Shown here in pieces: positions 16,913 to 26,146 of a stretch of 64,000 nucleotides of DNA (positions are counted from its first letter, which is position 1; every line of letters begins with the position of its first letter). The notes under the pieces were generated by a model, which did not search any database, had not been told where the DNA came from, and saw only the letters and a list, made by a program, of their open reading frames with translations. The DNA comes from Corynebacterium efficiens YS-314 (GTDB lineage: Bacteria > Actinomycetota > Actinomycetes > Mycobacteriales > Mycobacteriaceae): positions 1,922,001 to 1,986,000 of the forward strand of contig NC_004369.1 of NCBI RefSeq assembly GCF_000011305.1. Direction: 5' to 3'. A program made the translations under genes and the position numbers.

Positions 16913-18520
16913 TTAACTGGCCGCTGCCTCATCGTCCTCATTGTGTGGGGCGTCCCCGGTGCCGGCATCCACCGCGTACTGCTTCAATTCTGCAGCCAGC
17001 TGGGCCGGGATGCGGACTTCCATGAGGGTGCCGTCAGCTGAGTACTCCTCGGACAGCACGGTTCCGTACTGGTGAATGCGGGAGACAATATCGCCCCGGG
17101 TGAAGGGGATCAACACCGTCAGGCGGGTGTCCCGGGAGTTGAGGAACAACTCGATGCGCGCCTCCAGCTCCTTGATGCCCTCACCCGTCAGGGCGGAGAC
17201 GAACACCACATCATCGAGTGCGTGACGCAGCTCGGCCAGGGTGAGTGGATCGGCCTGGTCGATCTTGTTCACCACGATGATCTCCGGGGGTGGGGTCTCC
17301 CCGGTGGTGCGGATGATATCGCTGATGACACTGTTGACCGCCTCGATCTGCTTGAGCGGGAACGGGTCGGAGCCGTCCACCACATGCAGCATGAGATCAG
17401 CCTCCAGCACCTCCTCGAGGGTGGATTTGAACGCCTCCACCAGGGAGGTCGGCAGGTGCCGGATGAATCCGACGGTGTCGGTGAAGACAACATGGCGGCC
17501 ATCGGCGAGTTCCGCCTTGCGGGTGGTGGGGTCCAGGGTGGCGAAGAGTGCGTCCTCGACGAGCACGCCCGCCCCCGTCATGGCGTTGATGAGGGAGGAC
17601 TTGCCGGCATTGGTGTACCCCGCGATGGCGATCTGTGGGACCAGTGATTCCGAACGCTGTGAGCGTTTGATCCCACGGGCGGTGTCCATGCCCGAGAGTT
17701 CCCGGCGCAGCCGCGCCATGTCGGAGCGCAGACGACGGCGGTCCGCCTCGATCTTCGTCTCACCGGGACCACGCAGGCCCACACCGCCATTGGAACCGGC
17801 GCGACCGCCGGCCTGACGCGAGAGGTTGCCGCCCCAGCCACGGACACGGGTGATCAGGTATTCCATCTGCGCCAGCGCCACCTGAGCCTTACCCTCACGG
17901 GATTTGGCGTGCTGGGCGAAGATGTCCAACACCAGCATCGTGCGGTCAATGACCTTGATGTTGAGTTCGCGTTCCAGCGCGACCAGCTGGGAGGGGCTCA
18001 GTTCACCGTCGCAGACCACGGTGTCCGCACCGGTGGCCTCGATGATCTCCTTGAGTTCACGGACCTTGCCGGAACCGATATAGGTGCCGGGATCCGGCTT
18101 GTCACGCTTCTGGTAGAGCGATTCGATCACCTCGGCCCCGGCGGTGTCCGCCAGTGCGGCGAGTTCGGCGAGGCTGGCGTCGATCTCGGCGGTGGTGCCT
18201 TCGGTCCACACCCCGACGAGGATGACGCGCTCCAGGCGGAGCTTCCGGTACTCCACCTCGTAGATGTCCGCGGCATCATCGGAGTGGATGGTGGTCTCGC
18301 GACGTCTGATGGCCTCGCGGTCCTCGAGGTCGAGTTCACCGACCGAGGGGGTGTCACCGTCATGGGTGGATCGGGACTCGGCCGGGCGCCTGGTGGTGTC
18401 GGCGGGAATCAGACCCGAGAGGTCGAAACCGGTGGTTTCGGTGAGTGGCTCACGCTTGACATGGTCGTGGAAAGCCTGGGCGAGGAGGTCCTCGTGATTG
18501 ATCTTGTTCTTTTCATCCAT
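16913..18520 (-). CDS. hflX: Ribosome-associated GTPase HflX
   Basis: GTPase that binds 50S subunits and splits stalled ribosomes. The 535-residue protein has the HflX N-terminal domain, with GSGKVRELKEI (around residue 150) and the Gly-rich GRAGSNGGVGLRGPGETKIE. The G domain has P-loop GYTNAGKSS (around 300), DTVGFIRHLP and NKID. About 90 extra acidic residues precede the conserved core, a feature of actinobacterial HflX. As in mycobacteria it lies near dapF and miaA. Confidence 0.95.
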   Translation of the reverse strand: MDEKNKINHEDLLAQAFHDHVKREPLTETTGFDLSGLIPADTTRRPAESRSTHDGDTPSVGELDLEDREAIRRRETTIHSDDAADIYEVEYRKLRLERVILVGVWTEGTTAEIDASLAELAALADTAGAEVIESLYQKRDKPDPGTYIGSGKVRELKEIIEATGADTVVCDGELSPSQLVALERELNIKVIDRTMLVLDIFAQHAKSREGKAQVALAQMEYLITRVRGWGGNLSRQAGGRAGSNGGVGLRGPGETKIEADRRRLRSDMARLRRELSGMDTARGIKRSQRSESLVPQIAIAGYTNAGKSSLINAMTGAGVLVEDALFATLDPTTRKAELADGRHVVFTDTVGFIRHLPTSLVEAFKSTLEEVLEADLMLHVVDGSDPFPLKQIEAVNSVISDIIRTTGETPPPEIIVVNKIDQADPLTLAELRHALDDVVFVSALTGEGIKELEARIELFLNSRDTRLTVLIPFTRGDIVSRIHQYGTVLSEEYSADGTLMEVRIPAQLAAELKQYAVDAGTGDAPHNEDDEAAAS

Positions 18521-18752
18521 TGTTCACCATTGTTCCATGTATCTGACCTGCGTGGCCAGACCTTTCCCAACGCTGGTAGCGAACACAGGGCATCCACATC
18601 TGCCCGGCACCCCACCGCCGGGGTGGGGTTGCGGCCTGTGGCTCTGGCCCCTGAACATCCCGCGGGTCGTCGATATTCCCGAGAAAGCAGTGGTGACAGA
18701 TCACGTACCCGCAACGTGACTCACGCCCGGTGCGCGGGATAGACTGTTGCGC

Positions 18753-19511
18753 ATGATTAGTGACCTGAAGAGTATCGGCATGGACTTCGCCCGCTGGCAG
18801 GATGCGGTGGAGGCGGCCATCGCCTCCGAGCGCCTGGAGGTGACCGGTGAGGTGCGTGGCGGGCAGCTCATCCGGTTCTCGGATGAGTCCGGTGCCCAGA
18901 TCAATATTCTGGCGGTGGAGCCGTTTGCCACCTTTGTGGGTTTCTCCTCCTCCACGGTGGCCTACGGCCATGTGAGCATGATCAATGATGTGTTGGCGCT
19001 CATCGACATCATTGACCCCTTCGGTAATAACGTCACCACCGTCACCGCCAACCTCGCTCAGGGCCCCCTGCTGGTCGATGAACCCGTCCAGCGGTGGCAG
19101 ATGCTCGCCGTGACCGCCCTGGGTGTGGATGTCCAGGTGCACGCCAATGCCGATGAGTATCTGCTCAACGGTGGTGAGGTGGTGGGCATGCTCACCTCCG
19201 AAGGCGCCCTGCAGGTGGCAAGTGGCAGCGGTGCCACCGTCCCGGATGCCTCCGCGGAGTTCTCCGCCCGTGTGCTCTCCTCCGAGTACCGCACCAACGC
19301 CCTGACCGGCCAGCGGTTCATCCACGCCACCGTCGACGGTTATTTCGCCTTCGATCTGTGCCTGCCGGACGCCCCTGAGCTTCCCCCACGTGATTCCATC
19401 GTGTCAGGAAAGGTGCTGCTGGCCGCCTCCGTGATCCCCCAGGCCGGCGGTGGCTGCGGCAGTGACGGTGGCGGATGCGGTTCCGGTTCCTGTGGTTGCG
19501 GCGGACACTAG
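18753..19511 (+). CDS. Conserved corynebacterial protein with Gly/Cys-rich tail
   Basis: A 252-residue protein of unknown function; I do not recognise a named domain. No signal peptide or membrane segment is evident. The body looks like a globular alpha/beta protein. The last 21 residues are unusual: five cysteines in a glycine-rich run (GGGCGSDGGGCGSGSCGCGG) ending in His, a plausible metal-binding tail. The ATG at 18753 lies seven bases after a tagact -10-like hexamer (18740-18745), so a leaderless transcript is likely. Divergent from hflX. Confidence 0.75.
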   Translation: MISDLKSIGMDFARWQDAVEAAIASERLEVTGEVRGGQLIRFSDESGAQINILAVEPFATFVGFSSSTVAYGHVSMINDVLALIDIIDPFGNNVTTVTANLAQGPLLVDEPVQRWQMLAVTALGVDVQVHANADEYLLNGGEVVGMLTSEGALQVASGSGATVPDASAEFSARVLSSEYRTNALTGQRFIHATVDGYFAFDLCLPDAPELPPRDSIVSGKVLLAASVIPQAGGGCGSDGGGCGSGSCGCGGH

Positions 19512-19655
19512 CTCCCACACGGTGAACCAGCCACCGGTCGGGGTGCTTCCTGCACCCCGGGCCGATCATCACTAGTGTGATGTGGGAAATAGCACCATAT
19601 GTTTCCCCGGTGCCCCATTCCTCCCATCACACAACAACCAGGACGAACCTCCCTC

Positions 19656-20231
19656 ATGCCGGATCTAGCACCCTATGAACAAGGGCCCCAGACGCCCCGG
19701 TGGCCTTTCGTGGTCATCGGGTTGTGCTGTCTGGTGTTGGTCGTCTGGTTGAAACTCCCGGGACTGATTCTGGCGGGCCTCATCATCGCCACCGTCTTCA
19801 GCATCCGGCAGATGCGGACCCACTCCCCGGAGATCTCCTCCCTGGTCACCTCCATACAGCTGTCCGCTGATGAGATCAGGGATGTGCAGGAGGAGTGGGA
19901 GACATTCCTCAATGACCCCTCCGCGAACGCCCTGGCGGACCGCACCCTGTTCCGGCCTGCACTTGCTGATCCCGACTGTGCCGACCCGGATATCCAACGG
20001 TTCCACTTCGTCCTCAACAGTGCCCGGCGATTCATCCGCCGGCTCGAGGCCCGCCTGCAGGGTGAGTTGACGGTGCCGCAGCTGGAGGGGATCCTCAAGG
20101 TTACCGATGCCCGTGCCCTGGATCTCCGGGAATCCTGGCTTGCCGCACGGCGTGCCGCCCACCTGCTCGGGACGGACTACGACCCCGACAGCGACCCCGA
20201 CAGCAACCCCCACAGCGACACCGGCCACTGA
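19656..20231 (+). CDS. Small membrane protein of unknown function
   Basis: A 191-residue protein with an N-terminal hydrophobic hairpin or pair of membrane spans (residues about 16-48, WPFVVIGLCCLVLVVWLKLPG then LILAGLIIATVF). A cytoplasmic, mostly helical region follows (DEIRDVQEEWETFL; ARRFIRRLEARLQ). The C-terminus is a short Asp/Pro/Ser repeat (DPDSDPDSNPHSD) encoded by a tandem 12-base DNA repeat. The ATG at 19656 was chosen because it gives the hydrophobic segment a normal N-terminus. No function can be assigned. Confidence 0.7.
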   Translation: MPDLAPYEQGPQTPRWPFVVIGLCCLVLVVWLKLPGLILAGLIIATVFSIRQMRTHSPEISSLVTSIQLSADEIRDVQEEWETFLNDPSANALADRTLFRPALADPDCADPDIQRFHFVLNSARRFIRRLEARLQGELTVPQLEGILKVTDARALDLRESWLAARRAAHLLGTDYDPDSDPDSNPHSDTGH

Positions 20232-20272
20232 TCTCCCGGGGGTCGACAGGTCCGCACCGTGTCAGATCCTCG

Positions 20273-21124
20273 TCAGATCCTCACTGTCCCCGTGGCGATG
20301 ATCCGGCTCGGTCCGGTCAGGGTGGACGTTTCTTCCCGGATCCCCACCTCCACGGCGCCACCGGGTACATACACCGTCACCGTGCCCACGGCCTGTCCGG
20401 CATCAGCCAGGGCGGCGCGGGCAGCGGCTACGGTGCCGGTGCCGCATGAGCGGGTCTCCCCCACCCCCCGTTCCCAGACCCGCATGTGGATGGCGGGGTC
20501 ATCGAGCCCGTCGGCAAGCTCCGTCACCAGTTCAACGTTGACGCCCCGGGGGAAGAAGGCGGTGTCGAACACAGGTGCCTCCAATGCGATGTTCTTCAGC
20601 GCCGCAGGGGTCAGGCCCGGCACCACGCACGCCAGGTGCGGGTTGCCCAGATCCACCCCCATCCCGGCGAAGGGCTGATCCGCGATCATGCAGGTGGAGA
20701 TCCCCGTCACCGCAGCTGGCCCCATATCCACCCGCACCACCGCATCATCGCGGTCGGCGGAGAGCACCGTCACCGACCGGGCCCCGGCGCGGGTGCCGAT
20801 GGTGAAGTCAGTGGTGTCCACCAGTTGGTGTGCGGCCAGCCAGTGGGCGAACACCCGCACCCCGTTGCCGCACATCTCGGCCAGGGAGCCGTCTGCGTTG
20901 CGGTAATCCATGAACCACCACCCGGGATCCACACCGGGTGTCTGCACACCGAGTTCGCCGGCACGCACCACGCGCAGCACCCCGTCCGCCCCCAGCCCGG
21001 CGCGGCGATCGCACAGTCGCGTGACCTCATCCGCGGTCAGGTCGATTGTCCCATCCGGGTCGTGGATGATGATGAAGTCGTTCTCGGTGGCATGCCCCTT
21101 GGCGAAGGCGATCTCTTTTTTCAC
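20273..21124 (-). CDS. dapF: Diaminopimelate epimerase
   Basis: Interconverts LL- and meso-diaminopimelate for lysine and peptidoglycan. The 283-residue protein has both catalytic cysteines: Cys85 in AEMCGNGVR and Cys227 in ETRSCGTGT. Substrate-binding stretches [14 protein letters not shown] and GNPHLAC are intact. The start is a GTG at 21124, giving [10 protein letters not shown] in register with other DapF proteins; the upstream frame is not credible. The dapF-miaA-LigB-like order matches mycobacterial Rv2726c-Rv2728c. Confidence 0.95.
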
Positions 21125-21156
21125 CCGGATCAGTCTAGACCTGAGCCCACCACTTG

Positions 21157-22062
21157 TCAGCGGCCGAGAATGTCCAGTGCCCTGGCGGTGGTGTCCCCGT
21201 CCGCGTCGATCCACCGGATGCGGTGATCGCGGTTGAACCAGGCGCGCTGCCGGCGCACATAGCGACGGGTGCCGGTGATGGTGCGCTCCACGGCCTCATC
21301 CAGGGTCAGTTCCCCGGCCAGAGCGTCGAGCACCTGGGCGTAGCCGATGGCCCGTCCGGCGGTGGACTCGGCAATCAGGCCGTGATCCCTGACCAGGCCC
21401 TCCACCTCCTCAAGGAAACCACGTTCGAACATCAGGTGGGTGCGCAGTTCGATGCGTGGGTTGAGCCAGTCGGCGGTGGTCCTCAACCCCAGGATGGTGG
21501 TCCCCCAGCGCGGGGGTGCATCCTTCGGGGGCTGGCTGGCCTTGAAGGGCTGACCGGTCAGTTCGATCACCTCCAGCGCGCGGACGGTGCGCCGTGGGTC
21601 GTTGTTTTCAATGATCGCCGCGGCCTCCGGGTCCCGGGCGCGCAGCTCCTCATGCAGACGCGTCACCCCGATCTCCGCCAGGCGTGCCTCCCACCGGGCC
21701 CGCACCGCCGGGTCGGTCGGGGGGAACTGCCAGTCATCCACGAGTGACTGGACGTACAGCATCGATCCGCCGACCAGGATCGGTGTCTTGCCGCGGGACA
21801 TGATCTCCTCCACGTCTGCGACGGCCTCCTGCTGGTAGCGGGCCACCGAGGCGGTTTCCGTGACGTCGAGGACATCGAGCTGGTGGTGTGGGATGCCCTG
21901 TCTCTCCTCGGGGGTGAGTTTCGCGGTTCCGATGTCCATGCCCCGGTAGAGCTGCATGGAGTCGACGTTGACCACTTCACCGTCCAGGCGCAGCGCCAGT
22001 TCGATGCCGAGCGCTGATTTCCCCGAGGCGGTGGGACCGACGACGGCGATCGGTGTGATCAT
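21157..22062 (-). CDS. miaA: tRNA dimethylallyltransferase MiaA
   Basis: Transfers a dimethylallyl group to A37 of tRNAs reading UNN codons, the substrate for MiaB encoded at 26147. From the ATG at 22062 the protein is 301 residues. It has the P-loop [11 protein letters not shown] (residues 8-18), [16 protein letters not shown] and the later [14 protein letters not shown]. The start overlaps the stop of the upstream gene by four bases. The 60-residue upstream extension of the open frame belongs to that gene's region and is rejected. Confidence 0.95.
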   Translation of the reverse strand: MITPIAVVGPTASGKSALGIELALRLDGEVVNVDSMQLYRGMDIGTAKLTPEERQGIPHHQLDVLDVTETASVARYQQEAVADVEEIMSRGKTPILVGGSMLYVQSLVDDWQFPPTDPAVRARWEARLAEIGVTRLHEELRARDPEAAAIIENNDPRRTVRALEVIELTGQPFKASQPPKDAPPRWGTTILGLRTTADWLNPRIELRTHLMFERGFLEEVEGLVRDHGLIAESTAGRAIGYAQVLDALAGELTLDEAVERTITGTRRYVRRQRAWFNRDHRIRWIDADGDTTARALDILGR

Positions 22063-22676
22063 CTGGTGACCGTCCAGACCGCCACATACCTGCCCACGCC
22101 GTGGGAGGTGTCGGCCGCGATGAGGTCGGCGGTGTCCACCCGGTCGGCGAGGTCGGCCAGCTCCAGCCACAGCTGTGGTTCGCGCACGGCGGCGTCGACA
22201 AGCTCCTGTTCCGTCCTGGCCCCGGGGCGCTGCCCACCCAGCAGTGCGCGACACCAGCCATCGATCTCCGCAGCGCCGTCGACGAGGGAGGAGGGGGCAC
22301 GCTGGGTCAGGCCGGTCGCCCCGTCGACCGCCACGACGGTGAGGGCATCGGTGCTTATCGACGCCAGGTTGTCGCGTACCCCACGCACCCGGTCCGCGAA
22401 CCGTCCGAGGGCGTAGCGCTGCACCAGCTCAGGCAGGTGGTTGCCCCCACCCACCTGCACCTGCGGCGCTCCCCAGGCCCGGAAACTCCCCGTGTGGGCG
22501 GTGTGCCACCCGGCTGCCCGGGAACCCACCAGATCCACCGGGGTGTCGGTGGTATCCAGATGATCGTCGAACAGGTCGCGCATCCGCCCCAGGAGATGGG
22601 CACCCGCGGTGTCCAACGGCGCGAGTTCGCCGACCAGGGCGGGACTGCCCGGCATGATGATGAGCGTGGTTTTCAC
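22059..22676 (-). CDS. LigB-like (class III extradiol dioxygenase fold) protein
   Basis: A 205-residue protein matching by position and sequence style the conserved actinobacterial gene upstream of miaA (M. tuberculosis Rv2728c type), which databases place in the class III extradiol dioxygenase B-subunit fold. Visible family-like patterns are [13 protein letters not shown] near the start, an internal [19 protein letters not shown] and the C-terminal [12 protein letters not shown] catalytic role is unproven. The GTG at 22676 gives [10 protein letters not shown]. Translationally coupled to miaA through an ATGA overlap. Confidence 0.75.
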   Translation of the reverse strand: MKTTLIIMPGSPALVGELAPLDTAGAHLLGRMRDLFDDHLDTTDTPVDLVGSRAAGWHTAHTGSFRAWGAPQVQVGGGNHLPELVQRYALGRFADRVRGVRDNLASISTDALTVVAVDGATGLTQRAPSSLVDGAAEIDGWCRALLGGQRPGARTEQELVDAAVREPQLWLELADLADRVDTADLIAADTSHGVGRYVAVWTVTR

Positions 22677-22884
22677 GGCTTCCACCCTATCCTGCCGCCC
22701 CGTGCGCCACGGACATGCCTGTCGGGTGGGCAGGGGGGAATCAGCATTAAGGTGGTGTTTTGGCGGATAGCCCACCCTATCTACCTGACACCCCTGGGTG
22801 TGCGCGGTATGTTTGTAGAACGTAATTCGACTTTCGGCAGCCGTGTCGCGCGGCTACGACGATGCAAGTGATTAAGGACCGTCC

Positions 22885-24249
22885 ATGACTGAGAACCAGA
22901 CCCCCAGCTCCCCGACCGCACCGAAGCCGGGTCCCCGCCCGGGTCCCCGTCCCGGACCGCGCCCGGGTGCTCAGGCGGCCAAGGGTGCCACCCCTGGTGC
23001 TGTGGTCACACCCGCACCGGTGCCCCGGGTCAGTGACCCCTCCAGGTTCGGTCGTGTGGAAGCCGACGGTTCCGCCTACGTGACCACCTCCGCCGGGGAG
23101 CGCCTCATCGGTTCCTGGCAGGCCGGCACCCCGGAGGAGGGGCTCGCCCATTACGCGGCCCGCTTCGATGACCTGGCCACCGAGGTGGAACTGCTGGAAC
23201 AGCGTCTGGTCTCCCACCCCGATGATGCCAACTCCATCCGCGCCAAGGCCGAGGAGCTGCGTGCTTCCCTGGCCACCGTGGCCGCCATCGGTGACCTGGA
23301 TGCCCTGGAAACCCGCCTGCGCGCCATCGTTGACTCCTCCGAGGAGGCCAACCAGCGCGCCCGCGAGGAGAAGGCGAAGCGCCGAGAGGAGGCCATCGCC
23401 CGCAAGGAGGCACTGGCCACCGAGGCCGAGGACATCGCGGAGAACTCCACCGACTGGAAGGTCGCCGGCGACCGCATCCGCACGATCCTGGATGAGTGGA
23501 AGACCATCCACGGCATCGAACGCAAAACAGATGATGAGCTGTGGAAGCGGTACTCCCGCGCCCGTGATGCCTTCAATCGCCGTCGTGGGGCGCACTTCGC
23601 CGAGCTGGACCGTGGCCGTGCCACCGCACGCAAGCTCAAGGAGGCCCTCGTCGAACGCGCTGAGGCACTGAAGGAATCCACCGAGTGGAATGACACCGCG
23701 CGTGCCTTCCGTGACCTGATGCAGGAGTGGAAGGCCGCCGGCCGTGCACCGCGCGAGGTCGACGACAAGCTGTGGGCCGCCTTCAAGGGGGCGCAGGACT
23801 ACTTCTTCGACAAGCGCAATGCCGTGGCGAAGGAACGCGACCAGGAATTCGAGGCCAACGCCGAGGCCAAGAACGCCCTGCTGGCCGAATACGATGCCCA
23901 GATCGATCCCGCCAAGAGCCTCGAGGGCGCCCGCGCCAAGCTTCGTGAGCTGCAGGAGAAGTGGGAGGAGGTCGGGTTCGTGCCACGTGGCCGGGTACGG
24001 GAATTCGAGGATAAGATCGCCGCCCTGGAAAAGCGCGTCTCCGAGGCCGAGGAAACCCAGTGGCGTCGCACCGACCCGGAGGCCCAGGCGCGGGCCGACC
24101 AGTTCACCGCCAAGGCCGAGGAGTTCAACGCCCAGGCCGACGCCGCCGAGGCCAAGGGCAACACCAAGAAGGCAGAGAAGCTGCGTGCGCAGGCACAGCA
24201 GTGGGCCGAGTGGGCCAAGACCGCCCATGAGGCAGTGGACAAGCTCTAA
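22885..24249 (+). CDS. DUF349-repeat coiled-coil protein
   Basis: A 454-residue, highly charged helical protein. A proline-rich N-terminus contains three to four PGPR repeats (residues about 14-28). About three DUF349 repeats follow, recognisable from their WK/WE cores (DWKVAGDRIRTILDEWK; EWNDTARAFRDLMQEWK; then LRELQEKWEEVG). The C-terminus is Ala/Lys/Glu-rich. Its counterpart next to miaA in mycobacteria is Rv2731. Function unknown; such proteins are often thought to be scaffold or RNA-linked, but that is not supported here. The ATG at 22885 follows aaggacc. Confidence 0.85.
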   Translation: MTENQTPSSPTAPKPGPRPGPRPGPRPGAQAAKGATPGAVVTPAPVPRVSDPSRFGRVEADGSAYVTTSAGERLIGSWQAGTPEEGLAHYAARFDDLATEVELLEQRLVSHPDDANSIRAKAEELRASLATVAAIGDLDALETRLRAIVDSSEEANQRAREEKAKRREEAIARKEALATEAEDIAENSTDWKVAGDRIRTILDEWKTIHGIERKTDDELWKRYSRARDAFNRRRGAHFAELDRGRATARKLKEALVERAEALKESTEWNDTARAFRDLMQEWKAAGRAPREVDDKLWAAFKGAQDYFFDKRNAVAKERDQEFEANAEAKNALLAEYDAQIDPAKSLEGARAKLRELQEKWEEVGFVPRGRVREFEDKIAALEKRVSEAEETQWRRTDPEAQARADQFTAKAEEFNAQADAAEAKGNTKKAEKLRAQAQQWAEWAKTAHEAVDKL

Positions 24250-24260
24250 GGTCCACACGG

Positions 24261-25352
24261 GTGCAGATTATCCAGATCGCGGACCCGGTTGCCGGTGAAG
24301 AGCCCGGTGACCAGGTCCGTTCCTTTGTGTTCATGTCCAACCTGGCCGCCCAGGAGGCCTCCGGGGATCCGGACATGTCCGTGTCCGTCGAACGGATCAT
24401 CACCGATCTCGCCGGATCCCCGGAACTGGTGTCCCGACTGTTCGTGGCCACGCATGATGATCCGGTGGAGCTGGGTGCCACGGTCCCGGCAGACGGGGAG
24501 GAGGAACCCTGGGTGGAGGCGGAGGGCTGGGTGAAGATCAACCTCCCCCTCATCGACGATCCCGATTCCGCCGCCATCGAGATCGTGCTCGACGCCGGCC
24601 ACCAGCCCCTACCGGGCGAGGATCTGACCCCTGAGGCCACCACGCTTGTCGACGCCCTCCTCACCCACGCGGAGACCACCGCGGGTGCCGCACCGTGGTC
24701 ACGTCGTATTTTGCAAACCGCCCACATGCACCCGCCCGTACCCACCGCCGGATGCGACCACTGCGCGGTGTTGGAGCGCGCCGGGTACCGGTGCGCTCAC
24801 GAGGAGATCCAGCAGGTCCTCGACCTTGTTAACCTCCCCACCGGGCGGGAGACTCTGGAGATGAGCGGGTTCAACATCCACCGGGTCACCGGCACCTCCT
24901 TCCCCGAGTCTCTCATCGCGGGCATCGTCGAACTCCAGGACATCGCCGCAACAGATGTCCCCCACGGCAGCCTCACCACCGACCCCGCGCGGTGGTCACC
25001 ACGGCGATTGGCGCAGCAGTCAGACCGCATCAACAGGACGGGCACGCAGCTGGTCACCGTGATCATCACCGATACGGACGGGGTTGTGGCCTTCAGCACC
25101 ATCTCCCTGCCGCCCGGCGCGAACCCCGAGGCGGCGGAACAGGGTCTGACCATCGTCCATCCCCGTGCCCGTGGCCAGCGCCTGGGCCACACGGTGAAAC
25201 TGGCCTGCCTGGACCTGCTGCACGAAACCCATCCGCGTGTGAGAAGGGTGGCAACATCAAACGCGGTTGACAACCAGGCAATGCTGGCCATCAACCGCGC
25301 TCTCGGTGCCCGGGAGGTTTCCCGGACCACACTGTGGGAGAAGGTGCTCTAG
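24261..25352 (+). CDS. GNAT-family acetyltransferase-like protein
   Basis: A 363-residue protein with two GNAT-like halves. The C-terminal half has the best preserved fold, with an acetyl-CoA-loop-like stretch LTIVHPRARGQRLGHTVKLA (around residues 294-313) and the classical SNAVDNQAMLAINRALGA end. The N-terminal half is more divergent, suggesting a tandem GNAT with one active site. The start is a GTG 11 bases after the DUF349 gene, so they are probably co-transcribed. Its stop codon overlaps the stop of the convergent membrane-protein gene. Substrate unknown. Confidence 0.75.
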   Translation: MQIIQIADPVAGEEPGDQVRSFVFMSNLAAQEASGDPDMSVSVERIITDLAGSPELVSRLFVATHDDPVELGATVPADGEEEPWVEAEGWVKINLPLIDDPDSAAIEIVLDAGHQPLPGEDLTPEATTLVDALLTHAETTAGAAPWSRRILQTAHMHPPVPTAGCDHCAVLERAGYRCAHEEIQQVLDLVNLPTGRETLEMSGFNIHRVTGTSFPESLIAGIVELQDIAATDVPHGSLTTDPARWSPRRLAQQSDRINRTGTQLVTVIITDTDGVVAFSTISLPPGANPEAAEQGLTIVHPRARGQRLGHTVKLACLDLLHETHPRVRRVATSNAVDNQAMLAINRALGAREVSRTTLWEKVL

Positions 25353-26038
25353 GACGGATCCCCGGTGTCCTTGTCCGTGTCTCCGGTGGTCTCCTGCTCA
25401 CCGGACGCCGCGGCACGGCGGCGCTTGACGCGGGCGCGGCGGTCGTCGACAAGCAGGGGGTTGTTCTCGGGGTTGCTCTGCTGCTGACGCAGCAGCTCCC
25501 CCTGGGCGGCGGACACCGCATCCAGGTCCCCGGCCTCAGCACGCATCTGCGCGATGTCACGCTGGCGGTCACTGCGGGCGAGGATGATACTGGACAGTCC
25601 CCACACCGCAGCGCCGGCCGCCACCGTGCTCACGATCATGCCGATGTGCACGATGGTGTCATCCGTCCCTGTGGAGGTCTGGCGCATCCACGCCGCGAAC
25701 ACGGAGTACACCAGGGTCACACAGGAGAAGATCCAGGCCACCCAGGCCATCCAGGTCCGCCTGAGCGTCAGTGTGCCCAGGGTAAACAGGAACACCCCGA
25801 TGGCACCCAGGATGTAGAAGACATACTCGGCGAGTCGGATGCCGGCATCGGAGGCGGTGTCGGTGAAGAACAGCACCTGCCAGCCTGCCACCCCGCGGAT
25901 ATGCGGCAACACGAGGCCGATGGCATACAGGACCACCGCCGCGATGAGGAAGCCCTTCTTGTCGCCCAGTTCCAGTGTTTTCGCCGCATCCTTCTCCAGC
26001 GCCGCCAGTTCCCGACCGCTCAGCTTCTGTTCACTCAC
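25349..26038 (-). CDS. Conserved four-span membrane protein
   Basis: A 229-residue protein with four hydrophobic segments: GFLIAAVVLYAIGLVLPHI, AEYVFYILGAIGVFLFTLG, WMAWVAWIFSCVTLVYSVF and IGMIVSTVAAGAAVWGLSSI. A basic, hydrophilic C-terminus follows (about 70 residues). It occupies the position of the conserved mycobacterial gene beside miaB (Rv2732c). The GTG at 26038 has aaggag 12 bases upstream; an ATG at 26050 directly abuts that sequence and is less likely. Function unknown; downstream of miaB on the same strand. Confidence 0.75.
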   Translation of the reverse strand: MSEQKLSGRELAALEKDAAKTLELGDKKGFLIAAVVLYAIGLVLPHIRGVAGWQVLFFTDTASDAGIRLAEYVFYILGAIGVFLFTLGTLTLRRTWMAWVAWIFSCVTLVYSVFAAWMRQTSTGTDDTIVHIGMIVSTVAAGAAVWGLSSIILARSDRQRDIAQMRAEAGDLDAVSAAQGELLRQQQSNPENNPLLVDDRRARVKRRRAAASGEQETTGDTDKDTGDPS

Positions 26039-26146
26039 TTGACTGTTCATCTCCTTGTTGGGTTCAGTAACCAATCGTAGCCGGTCGGGAGGACGTTTCC
26101 CCAAGTGCCCGGCGGGCGGATGGACGGGGACTTCACGGGGTGTGGA

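Noticed and set aside
22777..24258. 493-codon open frame opposite the DUF349 gene
   Set aside because: Leu/Gly repeats reflect the Glu/Lys/Ala coiled-coil codons on the other strand.
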